NCBI RefSeq assembly: GCF_013155365.1
Contig: NZ_JABJRA010000005.1
Location: 62,001 to 126,000 of the forward strand
Source: Nocardioides sp. zg-DK7169
GTDB lineage: Bacteria > Actinomycetota > Actinomycetes > Propionibacteriales > Nocardioidaceae
DNA: 64,000 nt
Direction of reading: 5' to 3'
Positions 1-8,951 of this stretch are shown piece after piece. The notes below the pieces were generated by a model, which made no database searches, was not told where the DNA came from, and saw only the letters and a list, made by a program, of their open reading frames with translations. How positions within the stretch are numbered: position 1 is the first letter of the stretch; every line of letters begins with the position of its first letter. Position numbers and translations under genes: made by a program.

Positions 1-881
1 TCGCAGGAGCGGCTGTTCATCTTGTGCGGCATCGCCGAGGAGCCGACCTGGCCCTCCTTGAAGCCCTCGGTCACGATCTCGTTGCCGGCCATCAGGCGCA
101 CCGTGGTGGCCAGGTTGGACGGCGCGGCGACCAGCTGGGCCAGCGAGGTGACCACGTCGTAGTCGAGCGAGCGCGGGTAGACCTGGCCGACGCTGGTGAA
201 GACCCGGTCGAAGCCGAGGTGGGCCGCGACCCGGCCCTCGAGCTCGGCGAGCCGGGACTCGTCGCCGTCGAGCAGGTCGAGCATGTCCTGCGCGGTGCCC
301 ATCGGGCCCTTGATGCCGCGCAGCGGGTAGCGGCCGAGCAGGTCCTCGACCCGCTCGATGCCGACCATCAGCTCATCGGCGGCGGTCGCGAAACGCTTGC
401 CCAGCGTGGTCGCCTGGGCGGCGACGTTGTGGCTGCGCCCGGCCATCACGGTGACCTCGTGCTCGGCGGCGAGCCGGCCGAGGCGCACCAGCGCAGCGAC
501 CGCGCGGTCGCGGACCAGCGCCAGGGACTGGCGCAGCTGGAGCTGCTCGACGTTCTCGGTGAGGTCGCGCGAGGTCATGCCCTTGTGGATGTGCTCGTGG
601 CCGGCGAGGTCGCAGAACTCCTCGATGCGGGCCTTCACGTCGTGGCGGGTGATCCGCTCGCGTGCCGCGATCGAGGCCAGGTCGACGCCGGCCTCCCCGC
701 GGTCGACGACGGCCTGGTAGGCCTCCACGACCCCGTCCGGGACCTCGATGCCGAGGTCGCGCTGGGCCTTCAGGACCGCGACCCAGAGCTGGCGCTCCAG
801 GACGATCTTGTGCTCGGGCGACCAGATCCGGGCCAGCTCGGCGCTCGCGTAGCGGGTGGCCAGGACGTTGGGGACGATCAT
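1..881 (-). CDS. purB: adenylosuccinate lyase, C-terminal part beyond window edge
   Basis: Cleaves adenylosuccinate and SAICAR, each releasing fumarate, in purine synthesis (cytosolic homotetramer). The first 293 codons are present, and the frame is still open at base 1, so the gene is cut by the window edge. The N-terminus reads MIVPNVLATRYASAELARIW, and HEHIHKGMTSRDLTENV follows near residue 90. The last visible residues contain SSAMPHKMNSRSC, the fumarase/aspartase-superfamily signature loop (SSxMPxKxN) with the catalytic serine. The ATG overlaps the purD stop (TGATG), and an AAGGAG ribosome site lies just before it, so it is translated with purD. Confidence 0.95.
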   Translation of the reverse strand, partial: MIVPNVLATRYASAELARIWSPEHKIVLERQLWVAVLKAQRDLGIEVPDGVVEAYQAVVDRGEAGVDLASIAARERITRHDVKARIEEFCDLAGHEHIHKGMTSRDLTENVEQLQLRQSLALVRDRAVAALVRLGRLAAEHEVTVMAGRSHNVAAQATTLGKRFATAADELMVGIERVEDLLGRYPLRGIKGPMGTAQDMLDLLDGDESRLAELEGRVAAHLGFDRVFTSVGQVYPRSLDYDVVTSLAQLVAAPSNLATTVRLMAGNEIVTEGFKEGQVGSSAMPHKMNSRSC

Positions 882-2164
882 CAGGACTCCTTGACGGAGG
901 CGCCTTCGACGACGCCCAGGGGTTCGGCTGCGATGTCCGAGCGGCACTGGAGGCCCTCGAACGAGATCTTCTCGGCGGCGGCGTAGGCGCGCGCCCGGGC
1001 GTCGGCCACGTCGGTGCCGGTGGCGCGCACGGCGAGCACCCGGCCGCCGGCGGTGACCAGCTCCTCCCCGACCAGCGCGGTGCCGGCGTGGATGACGTCC
1101 ACGTCCGGCTCGGCGTCCGCGAGGGACACCCCGTCGATCACGTCGCCCTTGGAGGAGGACTCGGGGTAGCCGGCCGAGGCCAGCACCACGCTGACGGCGG
1201 CCTCGTCGCGGAAGAGCGGAGCCTCCGTGCCGGCCAGGCGACCCTCGGCCGCGGCGAGCAGCAGCCCGCCCAGCGGGGTGTCCAGCACCGCCAGCACCGG
1301 CTGGATGTCGGGGTCGCCGAAGCGGACGTTGAACTCGATGACCCGCGGGCCGGCGGCGGTCAGGGCCAGCCCGACGTAGAGGCAGCCCACGAACGGCGCG
1401 CCGCGCCGGGCCATCTCCGCCAGCGTCGGCTCCACCACGGTCTCGACCACGGTGCTCGTCAGGTCGGCGGGCGCCCAGGTCAGTGGCGTGTAGGAGCCCA
1501 TGCCGCCGGTGTTCGGGCCCCGGCCGCCGTCGAAGATCCGCTTGAAGTCCTGTGCCGGCTGCAGCGGGCGGGTCGTGGTGCCGTCGCAGATCGCGAACAG
1601 CGAGACCTCCGGGCCGTCGAGGAACTCCTCGACCACCACGCGCCCGCAGGTCGCGGCGTGGGCCAGCGCCTCCGCGCGGTCGGTGGTCACCACGACGCCC
1701 TTGCCGGCGGCCAGTGCGTCGTCCTTCACGACGTACGGCGCGCCGAACGCGTCCAGCGCGGCCGCGACCTGCTCGGGGGTCTCGCAGGTGGCCGACCGGG
1801 CGGTCGGCACGCCCGCGGCGGCCATGACCTCCTTGGAGAAGGCCTTGGAGCCCTCGAGCCGGGCCGCCTCGCGGGAGGGCCCGAAGCAGGCGATGCCAGC
1901 CGCGCGGACCGCGTCGGCCACCCCGGCGACCAGCGGCGCCTCGGGGCCGACGACGACCATGTCGGCGCCGATCGCGGTGGCCAGCGCGGCGACCGCGGCC
2001 GGGTCCATGGCGTCGACGTCGTGCAGCGTCGCCACCTCGCCGATGCCGGGGTTGCCGGGCGCGGCGTGCACCTCGGCGACGCCGGGGTCACGACAGAGCG
2101 CGAGCGCCAGGGCGTGCTCGCGGCCGCCGGTGCCGATCACGAGGCAGCGCAGGGAGGTCGTCAC
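881..2164 (-). CDS. purD: phosphoribosylamine--glycine ligase (GARS)
   Basis: Second committed step of purine synthesis: joins glycine to 5-phosphoribosylamine using ATP. At 427 aa it has the usual length for the family. It shows the N-terminal Rossmann-like start GTGGREHAL, the ATP-grasp segment VVKDDALAAGKGVVV, GGMGSYTP, and NVRFGDPDIQ near residue 290, close to the family signature RFGDPE. The start is GTG, with AAGGA 6 bases upstream. It lies 74 bases downstream of purA on the same strand and overlaps purB by one base, giving a purA-purD-purB unit. A strong hairpin separates purA from purD. Confidence 0.95.
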   Translation of the reverse strand: MTTSLRCLVIGTGGREHALALALCRDPGVAEVHAAPGNPGIGEVATLHDVDAMDPAAVAALATAIGADMVVVGPEAPLVAGVADAVRAAGIACFGPSREAARLEGSKAFSKEVMAAAGVPTARSATCETPEQVAAALDAFGAPYVVKDDALAAGKGVVVTTDRAEALAHAATCGRVVVEEFLDGPEVSLFAICDGTTTRPLQPAQDFKRIFDGGRGPNTGGMGSYTPLTWAPADLTSTVVETVVEPTLAEMARRGAPFVGCLYVGLALTAAGPRVIEFNVRFGDPDIQPVLAVLDTPLGGLLLAAAEGRLAGTEAPLFRDEAAVSVVLASAGYPESSSKGDVIDGVSLADAEPDVDVIHAGTALVGEELVTAGGRVLAVRATGTDVADARARAYAAAEKISFEGLQCRSDIAAEPLGVVEGASVKES

Positions 2165-2189
2165 GTGGGGTCCTTCTGGCAGGTGCGGT

Positions 2190-2214
2190 CGGCCGGGCCC
2201 GGTGGGCCCGGCCG
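2190..2214 (-). terminator. purA-purD intercistronic hairpin
   Basis: An 11-bp GC-only perfect stem (GGCCGGGCCC pairs with GGGCCCGGCC, plus one closing C-G) encloses a 3-nt loop, about 25 bases after the purA stop. No T-run follows. It could partially terminate transcription or set the ratio of purA to purDB mRNA. The structure is read from sequence; the function is inferred. Confidence 0.5.
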
Positions 2215-2238
2215 GTCGGCGGGGAGTGCGCGGGCGGG

Positions 2239-3522
2239 TCAGCCGTTGACGACGATGGTCTGCTCGCGGCCCGGTCCGACGCCGACGCCCCAGATCTTGG
2301 CCCCGGAGATCTTCTCCAGCGCGCGGACGTAGGTCTGGGCGTTGGCGGGCAGCTCCTCGAAGGTGCGGCAGCCCGAGATGTCGGTCTTCCAGCCCTCGAA
2401 GTACTCATAGACCGGCTTCGCGTGGTGGAACTCGGTCTGGGTCATCGGCATCTCCTCGACCCGCTGGCCGTCGACCTCGTAGGCCACGCAGACCGGGATC
2501 CGCTCCCAGCTGTCGAGCACGTCGAGCTTGGTGAGGAAGAACTCCGTGAGGCCGTTGACGCGAGCCGCGTAGCGCGCGACCACCGCGTCGTACCAGCCGC
2601 AGCGGCGGGTGCGACCGGTCGAGACGCCGATCTCGCCGCCGATGCGCTGCAGCTCCAGGCCGTCCTCGTCGAACAGCTCGGTCGGGAACGGGCCCGAGCC
2701 GACGCGGGTCGTGTAGGCCTTGATCACGCCGATCACCCGGTCGATGCGGGTAGGGCCGACGCCCGAGCCCGCGCACACGCCGCCGGCGACCGGGTTGCTG
2801 CTGGTCACGAACGGGTAGGTGCCGTGGTCGACGTCGAGCATCGTGGCCTGGGCGCCCTCGAAGAGCACCGTCTTGCCCTCGTCGAGCGCGTTGTTCAGCA
2901 GCAGCGAGGTGTCGGCCACCATCGGGCGCAGCCGGTCGGTGTAGGACAGCAGCTCCTCGAGGACGGTGTCGACCTCGATCGCGCGCCGGTTGTAGATCTT
3001 GGTGAGCAGGTGGTTGCGCAGGTCGAGGGCCGCCTCGAGCTTCTCGCGCAGGATGCCCTCGTCGAACAGGTCCGCGACCCGGATGCCGATGCGGCCGACC
3101 TTGTCGGAGTACGCCGGGCCGATGCCGCGCCCGGTGGTGCCGATCTGGTTCTTGCCCAGGAAGCGCTCGGTGACCTTGTCGATCACCGAGTGGTACGACG
3201 CGATCACGTGCGCGTTGGCCGAGACGACCAGGTCCGCCACCTCGACGCCGCGCTCGATGAGCCCGTCGAGCTCACGGAACAGCGCCTCGGGCGAGACCAC
3301 GACACCGTTGGCGATGACGCTGGTCGCGCCGGGCGTCAGGATCCCGCTGGGCAGCAGGTGGGTGGCGTACTTCTCGCCGTTCACCACGATCGTGTGACCG
3401 GCGTTGTGGCCACCGGAGGTGCGGACGACGAAGTCGATGGGATCGGTCGTCGCCAGCAGGTCGGTCGCCTTGCCCTTGCCCTCGTCACCCCATTGGGCTC
3501 CGAGCACGACAACAGCGGGCAT
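2239..3522 (-). CDS. purA: adenylosuccinate synthetase
   Basis: Makes adenylosuccinate from IMP, aspartate and GTP, the first step of the AMP branch. 427 aa, a normal length. The start [18 protein letters not shown] carries the GTP-binding signature within the first 18 residues. SGGHNAGHT, the IMP-contact region [16 protein letters not shown] and [20 protein letters not shown] follow. An in-frame upstream start would add 19 residues, but the ATG at 3522 is preceded by GAGGGG and matches the conserved N-terminus. It is divergent from the lipid kinase gene across a 137-base intergenic region. It is also part of the neighbourhood that in mycobacteria links purA with fba, dedA, pyrE and clpB. Confidence 0.96.
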   Translation of the reverse strand: MPAVVVLGAQWGDEGKGKATDLLATTDPIDFVVRTSGGHNAGHTIVVNGEKYATHLLPSGILTPGATSVIANGVVVSPEALFRELDGLIERGVEVADLVVSANAHVIASYHSVIDKVTERFLGKNQIGTTGRGIGPAYSDKVGRIGIRVADLFDEGILREKLEAALDLRNHLLTKIYNRRAIEVDTVLEELLSYTDRLRPMVADTSLLLNNALDEGKTVLFEGAQATMLDVDHGTYPFVTSSNPVAGGVCAGSGVGPTRIDRVIGVIKAYTTRVGSGPFPTELFDEDGLELQRIGGEIGVSTGRTRRCGWYDAVVARYAARVNGLTEFFLTKLDVLDSWERIPVCVAYEVDGQRVEEMPMTQTEFHHAKPVYEYFEGWKTDISGCRTFEELPANAQTYVRALEKISGAKIWGVGVGPGREQTIVVNG

Positions 3523-3646
3523 GAGGGTCCCCTCATCGTAGGTTGCAGGAAATGCAACGGGCCCCGACGACAAGTGCATCGGGGCTCTTGCGACGCCACG
3601 CTACCAAACCGGGCACAACGAGGAGCCCCTCGTCCGCGGGTGGGGA

Positions 3647-3652
3647 TAGTCT
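3647..3652 (+). promoter_or_regulatory. -10 box TAGTCT, leaderless start of lipid kinase
   Basis: TAGTCT ends 7 bases before the GTG at 3660. TANNNT-N6/7-start is the arrangement expected when transcription begins at the start codon. No purine-rich ribosome site lies at normal distance. Inferred from pattern only. Confidence 0.5.
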
Positions 3653-3659
3653 CCGCGAC

Positions 3660-4580
3660 GTGGACCCGATCCTGGTGATCAAGAACAGCGACGCCGGCAG
3701 CGCCGACGAGGAGACCCTGGACCGGGCCCTCGCCATCCTGCGCGACCACGCGTCGGTGGAGGTCCAGGCCACCTCGAACCCCGGCGAGCTCGACGGGGCG
3801 CTGACCCGCGCCGGGTCCCGGCGCATCGTGGTGGCCGGCGGCGACGGCAGCCTGCACGCGGTGGTCGCTGCGCTGCACCGGCGCAACGACCTGCACGACG
3901 CGGTGCTCGGCCTGCTCCCGCTCGGCACCGGCAACGACTTCGCGCGCGGCAACGCCATCCCCCTCGACGTCGAGAAGGCCGCCCGGGTGATCGTCGAGGG
4001 CGAGGTGCGCCGCATGGACGTCCTGCTCGACGAGGTCGGCCAGGTCGTGGTCAACAACGTGCACGCCGGCGCGGGTGCCCAGGCGAGCCGCCGCGCCGCC
4101 CGCTGGAAGTCCCGCCTCGGCGCCATCGGCGTCGGCAAGGTCAACCTCGGCCGGCTCGGCTACCCGATCGGCGCGGCCCTGGCGGCGGTCCGCCCCCCGT
4201 TCGTGCGCCTCCGCGTCGAGGTCGACGGCGAGGTCGTCTGCGACTGGGACCGCCCGGTGCTGATGGTCGCGGTCGGCAACGGCAGCCACGTCGGCGCCGG
4301 CACCGTGCTCAACCCCGACGCCGAGGCCGACGACGGCCGCGTCGACGTCGTGGTCTCGCTCGCGACCGGCCCAATCGCCCGGGTGGGGTACGTCGTGGGG
4401 CTGGTGCGCGGACGGCACACCGAGCGCGCCGACGTGCTGCACCTGCGCGGCTCGTCGGTCTCGATCAGCGGCGAGAGCTTCTGGTGCAGCGCCGACGGGG
4501 AGATCTACGGCCCGGAGCGCTCGCGGACCTGGCACGTGGAGCCGGGGGCGTACTCGATGGTGCTGCCGCCCCGGGGCTGA
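3660..4580 (+). CDS. diacylglycerol kinase family lipid kinase
   Basis: Predicted ATP-dependent lipid kinase of the DAGK catalytic family (DgkB/YegS type), phosphorylating diacylglycerol or a related lipid at the membrane face. 306 aa from the GTG at 3660. The catalytic glycine loop AGGDGSLHAVVAAL lies near residues 59-72 (GGDGT/S motif), followed by LGLLPLGTGNDFARG near residue 85. The C-terminal half is the beta-rich YegS-like domain (NGSHVGAGTVLNPDAEADDG). The frame is open upstream to 3543, but that segment is not conserved in character, and a TANNNT box sits 7 bases before the GTG, supporting the shorter form. It is divergent from purA. The substrate cannot be told from sequence. Confidence 0.85.
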   Translation: MDPILVIKNSDAGSADEETLDRALAILRDHASVEVQATSNPGELDGALTRAGSRRIVVAGGDGSLHAVVAALHRRNDLHDAVLGLLPLGTGNDFARGNAIPLDVEKAARVIVEGEVRRMDVLLDEVGQVVVNNVHAGAGAQASRRAARWKSRLGAIGVGKVNLGRLGYPIGAALAAVRPPFVRLRVEVDGEVVCDWDRPVLMVAVGNGSHVGAGTVLNPDAEADDGRVDVVVSLATGPIARVGYVVGLVRGRHTERADVLHLRGSSVSISGESFWCSADGEIYGPERSRTWHVEPGAYSMVLPPRG

Positions 4581-4702
4581 CCGGCCCACCGCCAGCCGCG
4601 GCATCGTCGCATCGTAGGGGCGCCCGCCGCGCCGCTCCCCCGGGGCGTCCCGCCGCTCGGGAGGGTCCGGCCGCCGGGGCCCGGCCCGTCCGGGACCGGG
4701 TA

Positions 4703-4708
4703 GCGTAG
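4703..4708 (+). promoter_or_regulatory. -10 box TAGCGT upstream of class I LysRS
   Basis: TAGCGT lies 43 bases before the lysS ATG, leaving room for a short leader with an AGGAGAACG ribosome site. This is a pattern call on a -10-like hexamer in GC-rich DNA. Confidence 0.35.
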
Positions 4709-4751
4709 CGGGTCGAGTCCCACCCCCGCACGCACAGGAGAACGCAGCGCC

Positions 4752-6470
4752 ATGGCCCGAGGCAACAAGACCGGTGAACCCGTCGACTGGGTGACCCGTG
4801 CGGCCGACGACGCCATCCGGCACGCGCGCGAGAACGGCGGTGAGGACCGCATCATCACCTGCGCCTCCGGCGCCAGCCCCTCGGGCCCGATCCACCTGGG
4901 CAACCTGCGCGAGTTCCTCACCACGCACTTCGTGACCGAGGAGATCCGCCGCCGCGGCATCGAGGTGCGCCACCTGCACAGCTGGGACGACTTCGACCGG
5001 TTCCGCAAGGTGCCCGCCGGGGTCCCGGCCTCCTGGGCCGAGCACATCGGGCGCCCGCTGTCCGCCGTACCGGACCCGTGGGAGTGCCACGAGTCGTGGG
5101 CCGAGCACTTCAAGGCGCCCCTGCGCGAGGCCCTCGCCGAGCTCGGCGTCGAGATGGTCGAGGTCGACCAGACCGAGCAGTACCGCGCCGGCGCCTACAC
5201 CGAGCAGGTGCTCCACGCGCTGCGCCACCGCGACACCATCGAGGAGGTGCTGGCCAAGCACCGCACCAAGAAGGCCGAGCCGGTCGCCGAGAGCGACCAG
5301 GAGTCCGAGGCGCTGGCCGACTCGGTGGCCGACGACGCCGACGAGGAGACCGGGGCCGCCGGCTCGCTGGCGCGCTTCCCCTACAAGCCGTTCTGCCGCG
5401 AGTGCGGCCGCGACACCGTCGAGGTCACGTCCTACGACGACGACACCACCGACTTGGGCTACACCTGCTCCTCCTGCGGCTTCACCGGCGTCACCAACGT
5501 CGCGACCCAGCACGAGGGCAAGCTGGTCTGGAAGGTCGACTGGCCGATGCGCTGGGCCTTCGAGGGCGTCGACTTCGAGCCCGGCGGGCTCGACCACTCC
5601 ACCCCCGGGTCGTCGTACACGGTCGGCAAGGAGCTGGTGAAGCGGATCTTCGCGCACCGTGCGCCGTCGTACGCCGCCTATGCGTTCGTCGGGTTCGCCG
5701 GCCTGCAGAAGATGTCCTCCTCCAAGGGCGGCGTGCCCACCGCGTCCGACGCGCTGCGGATCCTCGAGGCGCCGATCCTGCGCTGGCTCTACGTGCGCCG
5801 TCAGCCCAAGCAGGCCTTCAACGTCGACTTCGGCGCGGAGGTCGTGCGCCTGTACGACGAGTGGGACGCGCTGGCCCGCAAGGCCGCGGACCCCGAGCGC
5901 CGCGACGCCCAGACCCTCGCCTACTCGCGCGCGGTCGCGACCACGACGGCCGGCACCCTGCCCGCGCCGGCGACCCCGGTGTCCTTCCGGCTGCTCTCGT
6001 CGGTCGCCGACGTGACCGCGGGCAGCGCCGAGCAGATCAGCCGCATCATCGAGGAGGTGGGCCACCCGCACGCGAGCGTCGCCGACCTCGAGCCGCGGCT
6101 GTCCAAGGCGATGACCTGGACCGCGGAGTTCGTGCCGGCCGAGGACCGCACCACGGTGCGCACGGCTCCCGACACCGCCCGCCTCGCCGCGCTCGCGCCC
6201 GAGGAGCAGCGCTGGATCGACGTGCTGCTCGAGCGGCTCCCGGACTCCCCGGAGAGCGACGAGCTCACCGCGCTGATCTACGGCGTGCCCAAGCTCGCGC
6301 GCGGCCTGGGGCTCGACGACGCCCCGACCGATGAGGTGAAGGCCGACCAGAAGGCGTTCTTCCGGCTGCTCTACCACCTGCTGGTCGACGCCGACCGCGG
6401 CCCGCGGCTGCCCACGCTGTTCCAGGCGCTGGGCTCCGAGCGGGTCCGCACGCTGCTCACCCCCGCGTGA
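4752..6470 (+). CDS. lysS: class I lysyl-tRNA synthetase
   Basis: Charges tRNA-Lys, with the class I (archaeal-type, LysK) fold instead of the usual bacterial class II enzyme. 572 aa, in range for the family. The HIGH-type motif appears as SGPIHLGN at residues 44-51, and the KMSKS-type loop as KMSSSKGG at about 320-327. A zinc-ribbon insertion follows the pattern CRECG then CSSCG at about 216-240. The C-terminal helical region is the anticodon-binding part. The start ATG is preceded by AGGAGAACG. Class I LysRS occurs patchily in bacteria (spirochaetes, alpha-proteobacteria, some actinobacteria). Whether this genome also has a class II enzyme is not visible here. The symbol lysK is also used. 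Confidence 0.93.
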   Translation: MARGNKTGEPVDWVTRAADDAIRHARENGGEDRIITCASGASPSGPIHLGNLREFLTTHFVTEEIRRRGIEVRHLHSWDDFDRFRKVPAGVPASWAEHIGRPLSAVPDPWECHESWAEHFKAPLREALAELGVEMVEVDQTEQYRAGAYTEQVLHALRHRDTIEEVLAKHRTKKAEPVAESDQESEALADSVADDADEETGAAGSLARFPYKPFCRECGRDTVEVTSYDDDTTDLGYTCSSCGFTGVTNVATQHEGKLVWKVDWPMRWAFEGVDFEPGGLDHSTPGSSYTVGKELVKRIFAHRAPSYAAYAFVGFAGLQKMSSSKGGVPTASDALRILEAPILRWLYVRRQPKQAFNVDFGAEVVRLYDEWDALARKAADPERRDAQTLAYSRAVATTTAGTLPAPATPVSFRLLSSVADVTAGSAEQISRIIEEVGHPHASVADLEPRLSKAMTWTAEFVPAEDRTTVRTAPDTARLAALAPEEQRWIDVLLERLPDSPESDELTALIYGVPKLARGLGLDDAPTDEVKADQKAFFRLLYHLLVDADRGPRLPTLFQALGSERVRTLLTPA

Positions 6471-6485
6471 CCCGCTCCTGAACCG

Positions 6486-7454
6486 CTAGACGAGGTACGC
6501 CGCCGGCAGGGCGACCACGGTCACCAGGGCCGTGGCGCCCGCGGCGAGCAGCACCAGCGGGCGGCCGGTGCGGCGCAGCGCGCGCGGGTCGACCGAGCAG
6601 CCGAGCGCGAACATCGCCGCGGCCAGGGCGGCCGACTGCAGCGCGCCCGCCGTGTCGAGCACGCCCGCCGGCACGTCGAGCACCGAGCGCAGCACCGCCA
6701 GGCCCACGAAGGCCAGCACGAACGCCGGCACCAGCGGCGGGCGGGCGCCGGTGGCCACCGCCTCGCGCCGCGAGCGCCAGGAGACGACGGCGAGGACCGG
6801 GGCGAGCATGAGCACCCGGGCCAGCTTGACCACGACCGCGACCTGGAGCGCGGCTCCCCCGAGCAGACCGCCGGCGACCACCACCTGGCCGACCTCGTGG
6901 ACGGCCGCCCCGGACCAGGCGCCGGCGGCGACCTGCCCGAGCCCGAGCAGGCCGCCCAGGGCGGGCACCGCCAGCATCGCGATGCTGCCGAAGACCACCA
7001 CCAGGGAGACCGCGCGCGCGACGTCCTCCTCGCGGGAGCGGCGTACCCCCTCGACGGCGGCCACCGCTGCGGCCCCGCAGATGGAGAACCCGCAGGCGAC
7101 CAGCAGGCCCTGGTCGGTCGGGACGCCGAGCGCCCGCGCCAGGGCGAGGGTGCCGAGGATGCCGCACACGACCACGGCGAGCACCACGACGAGCACCTGC
7201 CAGCCCAGGCCGAGGACGTCGCCGAGCACCAGCTCGAGTCCGAGCAGCGCCACCCCGACGCGCAGCACCCGGCGCGAGACGACGGCCAGCCCGGGGCGCA
7301 CCCGGGCGCGCACCAGGCCGGAGGCGCCGAGGCCGAAGCCGAGGACGATCGCGACCAGCGTGGTGCCCAGGTACGGCACCAGGGCGTGCACCAGCAGTGC
7401 GGCGCCGCCTCCGGCGGCGGCGAGGGCGAGTCCGGGGCCACGGTCCTTGAGCAT
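6486..7454 (-). CDS. YeiH/UPF0324 family putative sulfate exporter
   Basis: Integral membrane protein of 322 aa with about ten hydrophobic helices, starting MLKDRGPGLALAAAGGGAAL. Recognisable family segments are LGFGLGASGLVRARVRPGL, LLVACGFSICGAAAVAAVEG (the conserved SICG region) and WSGAAVHEVGQVVVAGGLLG. The family is annotated as a putative sulfate or thiosulfate exporter, although the transported substrate is poorly established. It is divergent from a LysR regulator, the same arrangement as yeiE-yeiH in Escherichia coli, which suggests that regulator controls it. It ends 15 bases from the convergent lysS. Confidence 0.85.
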   Translation of the reverse strand: MLKDRGPGLALAAAGGGAALLVHALVPYLGTTLVAIVLGFGLGASGLVRARVRPGLAVVSRRVLRVGVALLGLELVLGDVLGLGWQVLVVVLAVVVCGILGTLALARALGVPTDQGLLVACGFSICGAAAVAAVEGVRRSREEDVARAVSLVVVFGSIAMLAVPALGGLLGLGQVAAGAWSGAAVHEVGQVVVAGGLLGGAALQVAVVVKLARVLMLAPVLAVVSWRSRREAVATGARPPLVPAFVLAFVGLAVLRSVLDVPAGVLDTAGALQSAALAAAMFALGCSVDPRALRRTGRPLVLLAAGATALVTVVALPAAYLV

Positions 7455-7521
7455 GCGTCCACGGTCTCGCGCGCACGCCCCCCGCGGTAGCCGTCACTAC
7501 ACCATCGACTCATGCGCCATT

Positions 7522-7547
7522 GATATGAGTTATGCCGAACCCATATC
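7522..7547 (+). promoter_or_regulatory. LysR-type operator dyad between yeiH and lysR
   Basis: GATATG at 7522-7527 and its exact reverse complement CATATC at 7542-7547 are separated by 14 bases. This fits a LysR-type binding dyad. The right half overlaps the regulator's own -10 box (TATCGT, 7544-7549), which fits negative autoregulation, the usual LysR mode. Confidence 0.6.
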
Positions 7548-7549
7548 GT
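7544..7549 (+). promoter_or_regulatory. -10 box TATCGT, leaderless start of LysR gene
   Basis: TATCGT followed by 6 bases and then ATG at 7556. It supports the start at 7556 rather than the in-frame ATG at 7532, which lies inside the operator dyad. Confidence 0.5.
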
Positions 7550-7555
7550 GACCGC

Positions 7556-8458
7556 ATGAGCAGACCGGACCTCGTCGCCCTCGACCTGCTGGTCCGCGTG
7601 GCCGAGACGGGGTCCCTCGGCGCGGCCGCCCGGGCCCTCGGGATGGCGCAGCCCAACGCCAGCCGCGCGATCCAGCGCCTCGAGCGGCAGCTCGGCCTGG
7701 CCCTGGTCGTGCGGACGCCGAGCGGCTCGCGGCTGACCACCGAGGGCGAGGTGGTCGTCAGCTGGGCCCGCGAGGCGCTCGAGGCGACCGACCGGATCGT
7801 GCTCGGCGCGCGGTCGCTGGCGGCCCAGCGCGCGGCGCAGCTGACGGTGTCGGCGAGCCTCACCATCGCCGAGCACCTCGCGCCGGCCTGGCTGGCGCGC
7901 TTCGCGGCCACCCACCCCGACCTGCACGTCAGCCTGAGGGTCGGCAACTCGGTGCAGGTGCTGGCCGCGCTGCGCTCCGGGGAGGTGCCGCTCGGGTTCG
8001 TGGAGTCCCCCGGCGTGCCGGCCGGGTTCGCCGCGAGCGTGGTCGCCACCGACGCGCTGGTCGTGGTCGTGGGCCGCACGCACCCGTGGGCGCGGCGTCG
8101 TACGCCGCTGGGCGCGGCGGAGCTCGCGGCGGCGGAGCTGGTGCTGCGCGAGGAGGGCTCCGGCACCCGCGACACGCTGGCCCGCGCGCTGGGCGACGCG
8201 GGGGTGGAGCTCGGCCCGGCGCGCCTGGAGCTGGCCAGCACCGCCGCGGTCACCGCAGCGGCCGTGGCCGGGGGCGCGGCCGTGCTCAGCGAGCTGGCGG
8301 TCGCCGCCGAGGTCGCCGCCGGGCGGCTGGTGGTCGTCGAGGTCGACGGCCTGGACCTGCGCCGCCGGCTGCGCGCGGTGTGGCTGCGCGAGCGGCGCCC
8401 CGACGGCGCGGCCGCCGAGCTGGTGCGGGTGGCGCGCGCCGTCGGGCGCCCGGGCTGA
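7556..8458 (+). CDS. LysR family transcriptional regulator
   Basis: 300-aa DNA-binding regulator, the standard length. The N-terminal winged HTH spans residues 5-65: LDLLVRVAETGSLGAAARAL, then MAQPNASRAIQRLERQLGL and RTPSGSRLTTEG. The C-terminal part is the two-lobed effector-binding domain (LTVSASLTIAEHLAPAWLAR onward). It is divergent from the YeiH-type exporter, its most likely target, with a dyad operator between the two. The effector is unknown; by position, a sulfur compound or an amino acid is possible. Confidence 0.88.
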   Translation: MSRPDLVALDLLVRVAETGSLGAAARALGMAQPNASRAIQRLERQLGLALVVRTPSGSRLTTEGEVVVSWAREALEATDRIVLGARSLAAQRAAQLTVSASLTIAEHLAPAWLARFAATHPDLHVSLRVGNSVQVLAALRSGEVPLGFVESPGVPAGFAASVVATDALVVVVGRTHPWARRRTPLGAAELAAAELVLREEGSGTRDTLARALGDAGVELGPARLELASTAAVTAAAVAGGAAVLSELAVAAEVAAGRLVVVEVDGLDLRRRLRAVWLRERRPDGAAAELVRVARAVGRPG

Positions 8459-8485
8459 GAGCACCCGGGCTCGCCCGGGGCGGGG

Positions 8486-8902
8486 TCAGTCGCCGAGCAG
8501 GGCCTCGTAGGCCTCGGGGCTGGACTCGCGCAGGAACGTGGAGCAGCGCTCCCACTCGTCGGTCTCACCGATCGCGCGGGCGGCCAGCGCGAGCGCGGCC
8601 AGGCAGCGCAGGAAGCCGCGGTTGGGGGCGTGGTCCCACGGCACCGGGCCGTGGCCCTTCCAGCCGTTGCGGCGCAGCATGTCGAGGCTGCGGTGGTAGC
8701 CGACGCGGGCGTAGGCGTAGAGCGTGACCTCGTCGGCACCCTGCTCGCGGGCCTGGTCGGCCAGCGCGGCCCAGGCGAACGGCGAGGAGGGAAGCGCGCG
8801 CACCACCGCGGCGGGGCTCTGCCCGGCCTCGAGGAGTGCCACGGCCGGGTCCTCGGGCAGGCGGGTGGCGGGCGGCTGGGCCATCAGATCCATGTGACTC
8901 AT
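8486..8902 (-). CDS. DUF3151 domain protein
   Basis: 138-aa soluble protein of a family confined to actinobacteria. Characteristic segments are QSPAAVVRALPSSPFAWAAL and LYAYARVGYHRSLDMLRRNG, then WKGHGPVPW and RGFLRCLAALALAARAIGE. The family's function is unknown, and the alpha-helical repeat-like appearance suggests a scaffold role at most. I chose the ATG at 8902 because GACACT lies 6 bases before it, in the position of a leaderless -10 box. ATGs at 8917 and 8893 are alternatives. In M. tuberculosis the homologue also lies in the purA-fba neighbourhood. Confidence 0.85.
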   Translation of the reverse strand: MSHMDLMAQPPATRLPEDPAVALLEAGQSPAAVVRALPSSPFAWAALADQAREQGADEVTLYAYARVGYHRSLDMLRRNGWKGHGPVPWDHAPNRGFLRCLAALALAARAIGETDEWERCSTFLRESSPEAYEALLGD

Positions 8903-8951
8903 GCGCCCAGTGTCCACGCCCGCCGGGTGCCGCCCGCCCCCTGCCCCTCGG

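Noticed and set aside
3381-6377. A 998-codon minus-strand frame across lysS and the lipid kinase
   Set aside because: Antisense shadow of two well-defined genes; its ends merge into the purA N-terminus in another frame.
8459-8485. CCCGGG-CTCG-CCCGGG hairpin between lysR and DUF3151
   Set aside because: Only 6 bp in GC-rich DNA. Too short to call a terminator with confidence.
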